Source: Chroococcidiopsidaceae cyanobacterium CP_BM_RX_35 (GTDB lineage Bacteria; Cyanobacteriota; Cyanobacteriia; Cyanobacteriales; Chroococcidiopsidaceae). Taken from it: DNA of 5,937 nt. The stretch is from positions 1 to 5,937 of the forward strand of contig JAFAVL010000273.1 in NCBI GenBank assembly GCA_019242465.1. Reading direction: 5' to 3'. The position numbers were made by a program, and so were the translations under genes. Within the stretch, counting starts at the first letter, position 1. Each line of letters starts with the position of its first letter. Under the pieces are notes generated by a model, which made no database searches, was not told the DNA's origin, and worked only from the letters and a program-made list of their open reading frames with translations. Shown piece after piece: positions 1 through 5,937 of this stretch.

Positions 1-69
1 TATTTTCCTATTGCCTATTTGCAACCCTATTACACGGTATGACAACCAAAGTTTCGAGATAGTTACTAA
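1..69. other. Stretch upstream of the cas10 fragment with no intact frame
   Basis: All three plus-strand frames close within or just after this stretch. The frame that continues into cas10 has a TGA at 40-42 and a TAA at 67-69. A second frame runs open through the stretch but stops at about 107. The third stops at 57-59. The stretch is AT-rich and I see no convincing promoter or ribosome binding site. It could be decayed cas10 coding sequence: read through, the cas10 frame gives plausible residues such as QPKFRDSY between the stops. It could instead be intergenic DNA or the edge of a rearrangement. The sequence alone does not decide. Confidence 0.5.
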
Positions 70-403
70 ATGGCGGCTCGTTTTACCTTCGCTAGTTTAG
101 GGCCTAGTACTGCCTACAGCACCCGTTCCACAGTTTCAGGAGTTGGCGCAGCCGTACATCCTGAGCGAAATAGTCATCCTAACAAAACTAAAAAGTGGAT
201 GACAGAATCAGAAATCAAAAGTCTCTGGCAGCCTCGCCTAGGGCTATTTGATGGCAGCGAACAACTCAACGCTACTGAAACTGTTAAGCGTGGATTACAT
301 AAAATCCTACCACACTTATTGAATTCTAATGAAAAAATAGAAAAGAAAATTTCTGTTAGCTATCCAGATTTAACTGCAGGAGTAGCAGGGTATCTAAGAG
401 GGA

Positions 404-411
404 GCGATCGC
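404..411. repeat. HIP1 palindrome GCGATCGC
   Basis: Exact octamer in the cas10 middle fragment. HIP1 is strongly over-represented in many cyanobacterial genomes, and this supports the host assignment. Confidence 0.85.
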
Positions 412-522
412 GCTCATTTACATCATTTCCTTAATGTTTGTCAAGAAGTTGTAACTAAGCTAGAAGAACTAACGCTTAAAGAGATATTAAAGGAAACTAA
501 TGAAGAGAAATGGGGAATTCCT

Positions 523-525
523 TAG
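523..525 (+). other. In-frame TAG (amber) interrupting cas10
   Basis: The frame reads E-E-K-W-G-I-P, then TAG, then I-D-N-H-L-T. Similarity to Cmr2 runs through the stop without loss or gain of residues. From memory, cyanobacterial homologues read GIPWID here, so a single G-to-A change (TGG to TAG) explains it. Possible causes are a recent nonsense mutation, a sequencing error, or a suppressed codon. No stem-loop or other obvious recoding signal follows the stop. Confidence 0.85.
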
Positions 526-2915
<2,390 letters not shown>

Positions 2916-2934
2916 TCAATTCAGAACCAGAAGC

Positions 2935-3822
2935 ATGAATTATCTAACTTACAGCTATCTACTGACACCACTCCATACAGGAGCAAGTTCCCAAGCTGGG
3001 AACTTTTTGGGCATTGCGCGTGAGGCCCAAACAGAGTTGCCCTATCTTCCATCTTCTTCTTTACGAGGCAAGATTCGTTCCGTGCTGGAATCCATGCATC
3101 CAGACGCAGCAGGAGCTTGCTTTGGAGAGCGAATTAAGGATGGTCAACAGCCAACCGAAGGCGAAGTGTGGTTTGCTGATGCAACCTTACTGCTATTTCC
3201 AGTTGCTTCATATAGTCATCAGTTTATCTGGCTGACCTGTCCGCTGTGGTTGAGCCGATGGAATCGCTGGTTACGGAATGAAGAGTTAGAAAACCTGATT
3301 TGCGAATGGCGATCGCTACTCACCAAAAAATCGTCAGAAGGGGGAAAAAACGCACTGACATCGATTCCAACTGGTCAACAAATCTATTTGCAGGGTGCAT
3401 TGCTCAAACCAAACGAGATTCAATCGATTGATCGTAACGCCGCATGTTGGGACTGCTTCAAAGCACTTCCTGATGGAAACGGCATTCTCGATCTCAAGCA
3501 AAAACTAGTCATCCTTTCAGACAGTGATTGCGCTGCCTTGGTTGAAACTGGTTTGCAGCGAGAGGTACGGGTTGCTCTCAAAGAAGATGAAAAAACGATT
3601 GCTGGTGGCTCCTTCCGTTCAGAAGAAGCAATTCCCTCTGAGACAGTTTTGTTTTTCCCTTGGGGGTTGAAGCCAGCTAAAGATACCAAGAAAACAGAAG
3701 AAGTCCGTCACTCCCTTACTGATATCTTGAATGACTGCCTACAATTTGGTGGTTTAGAGGGGTTAGGTCGAGGTTGGACAGCTAATGCAACTGTAGACGT
3801 TAATCCTAAGAAGGGAGAGTAG
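2935..3822 (+). CDS. cmr4: Cmr4, type III-B backbone RAMP (Cas7 family), catalytic Asp replaced
   Basis: A 295-residue Cas7-group protein. The N-terminus has LTPLHTGASSQAGN (10-23), then GIARE (26-30) and LPYLPSSSLRGKIR (35-48), the usual first strand, loop and first helix. Later come EVWFADATLLLFPVAS (77-92), WLTCPLWLSRW (99-109), KLVILSDSD (190-198), FRSEEAIPSET (228-238) and the glycine-rich FGGLEGLGRGW (271-281), in the order expected for Cmr4. Several Cmr4 copies line the crRNA and normally cut target RNA every six nucleotides, using an Asp five residues before the Arg of the (Q)RE motif. Here that position is Phe24 (codon 3004-3006), next to Asn23, so slicing is predicted to be lost or moved. 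I start at ATG 2935, where the family N-terminus begins; the open frame extends upstream only as overlap with cmr3. The gap after cmr3 is 19 nt, with a weak AGAAG ahead of the start. Confidence 0.92.
   Translation: MNYLTYSYLLTPLHTGASSQAGNFLGIAREAQTELPYLPSSSLRGKIRSVLESMHPDAAGACFGERIKDGQQPTEGEVWFADATLLLFPVASYSHQFIWLTCPLWLSRWNRWLRNEELENLICEWRSLLTKKSSEGGKNALTSIPTGQQIYLQGALLKPNEIQSIDRNAACWDCFKALPDGNGILDLKQKLVILSDSDCAALVETGLQREVRVALKEDEKTIAGGSFRSEEAIPSETVLFFPWGLKPAKDTKKTEEVRHSLTDILNDCLQFGGLEGLGRGWTANATVDVNPKKGE
3309..3316. repeat. HIP1 palindrome GCGATCGC
   Basis: Exact copy inside cmr4, in the codons for W-R-S-L near residues 125-128. Confidence 0.85.
3811..3819 (+). promoter_or_regulatory. Shine-Dalgarno site of cmr5
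   Basis: AAGGGAGAG lies inside the last codons of cmr4 and about 6-9 nt before two adjacent ATG codons at 3826 and 3829. It is the clearest ribosome binding site in the window, which may reflect a need for more Cmr5 copies. Both ATGs are usable, so the start is uncertain by one codon. Confidence 0.5.

Positions 3823-5937
<2,115 letters not shown>

Larger units (their letters stand above)
70..525 (+). pseudogene. cas10: Cas10/Cmr2, middle fragment, ended by an in-frame amber codon
   Basis: This 151-residue piece is the part of the type III-B large subunit Cas10 (Cmr2) that precedes the second palm domain. Recognisable cyanobacterial Cmr2 blocks are RFTFASLGPSTAYSTRSTVSG (residues 4-24, the last residue being G), EQLNATETVKR (64-74), SYPDLTAGVAGYLR (97-110) and KWGIP at the end. 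The TAG at 523-525 stops it, and the Cmr2 similarity continues in the same frame directly afterwards, so this is one gene broken by a stop and not two genes. Homologues start several hundred residues earlier, with an HD domain and a first palm domain that are not here. The ATG at 70 is just the first codon after an in-frame TAA; it has no clear Shine-Dalgarno sequence and is unlikely to be an original start. At the place where many Cmr2 proteins have a CxxC, this one reads NxxE (N67, E70). Whether it is made as a separate peptide is unknown. Confidence 0.82.

Noticed and set aside
1..30. Short tandem repeat resembling the cyanobacterial heptamer repeats (TTGCCTATT-like)
   Set aside because: Only one or two imperfect units; not enough to call a repeat.
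1..60. Promoter for the operon
   Set aside because: No -35 and -10 pair with proper spacing; TATGAC at 38-43 lacks a partner box, and the cas10 gene probably begins outside the window.
1..107. Open second frame as the missing Cas10 N-terminal part joined by a frameshift
   Set aside because: Its residues (for example YDNQSFEIVTKW) could not be matched to a Cmr2 block, so a frameshift is possible but not supported.

Overview
The window comes from a cyanobacterium, judging by four exact copies of the HIP1 palindrome GCGATCGC in 5.9 kb and by the cyanobacterial character of every protein. It holds most of one plus-strand operon encoding a type III-B (Cmr) CRISPR-Cas effector complex. No CRISPR array, cas1/cas2, cas6, CARF effector or ring nuclease is visible.

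Layout: 1-69 has no intact reading frame. 70-1740 encodes the C-terminal ~60% of Cas10/Cmr2, including the palm/cyclase domain with GGDD, but an in-frame amber codon at 523-525 breaks it. 1740-2915 is cmr3, 2935-3822 is cmr4 and 3826-4224 is cmr5. 4221 to the window end is a large fused gene with a Cmr6-type RAMP followed by a Cmr1-type RAMP; its 3' end is cut off by the window. Junctions are tight (1-bp overlap, 19-nt gap, 3-nt gap, 4-bp overlap), as in one transcript with coupled translation.

Known roles in such complexes: Cas10 (Cmr2) makes cyclic oligoadenylate when target RNA is bound. Cmr3 caps the crRNA 5' handle beside Cas10. Cmr4 forms the backbone and normally cleaves target RNA. 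Cmr5 is the small helical subunit. Cmr6 and Cmr1 cap the crRNA 3' end.

Four points stand out. (1) cas10 is broken by an amber codon where homologues appear to carry Trp, and its N-terminal part, where the HD domain would lie, is not in frame in this window. (2) In Cmr4 the position of the RNA-cleaving Asp holds Phe. (3) Cmr6 and Cmr1 are fused, and the fusion has an extra ~85-residue N-terminal domain plus a linker; the pattern of that domain resembles small KH-like domains such as DnaA domain I or the DnaX C-terminus. (4) A CxxC pair expected in the Cas10 zinc region reads NxxE. If cas10 were expressed by readthrough, the complex would look like a binding-and-signalling machine rather than an RNA slicer. 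If the stops are real and not suppressed, the locus is decaying from its cas10 end.
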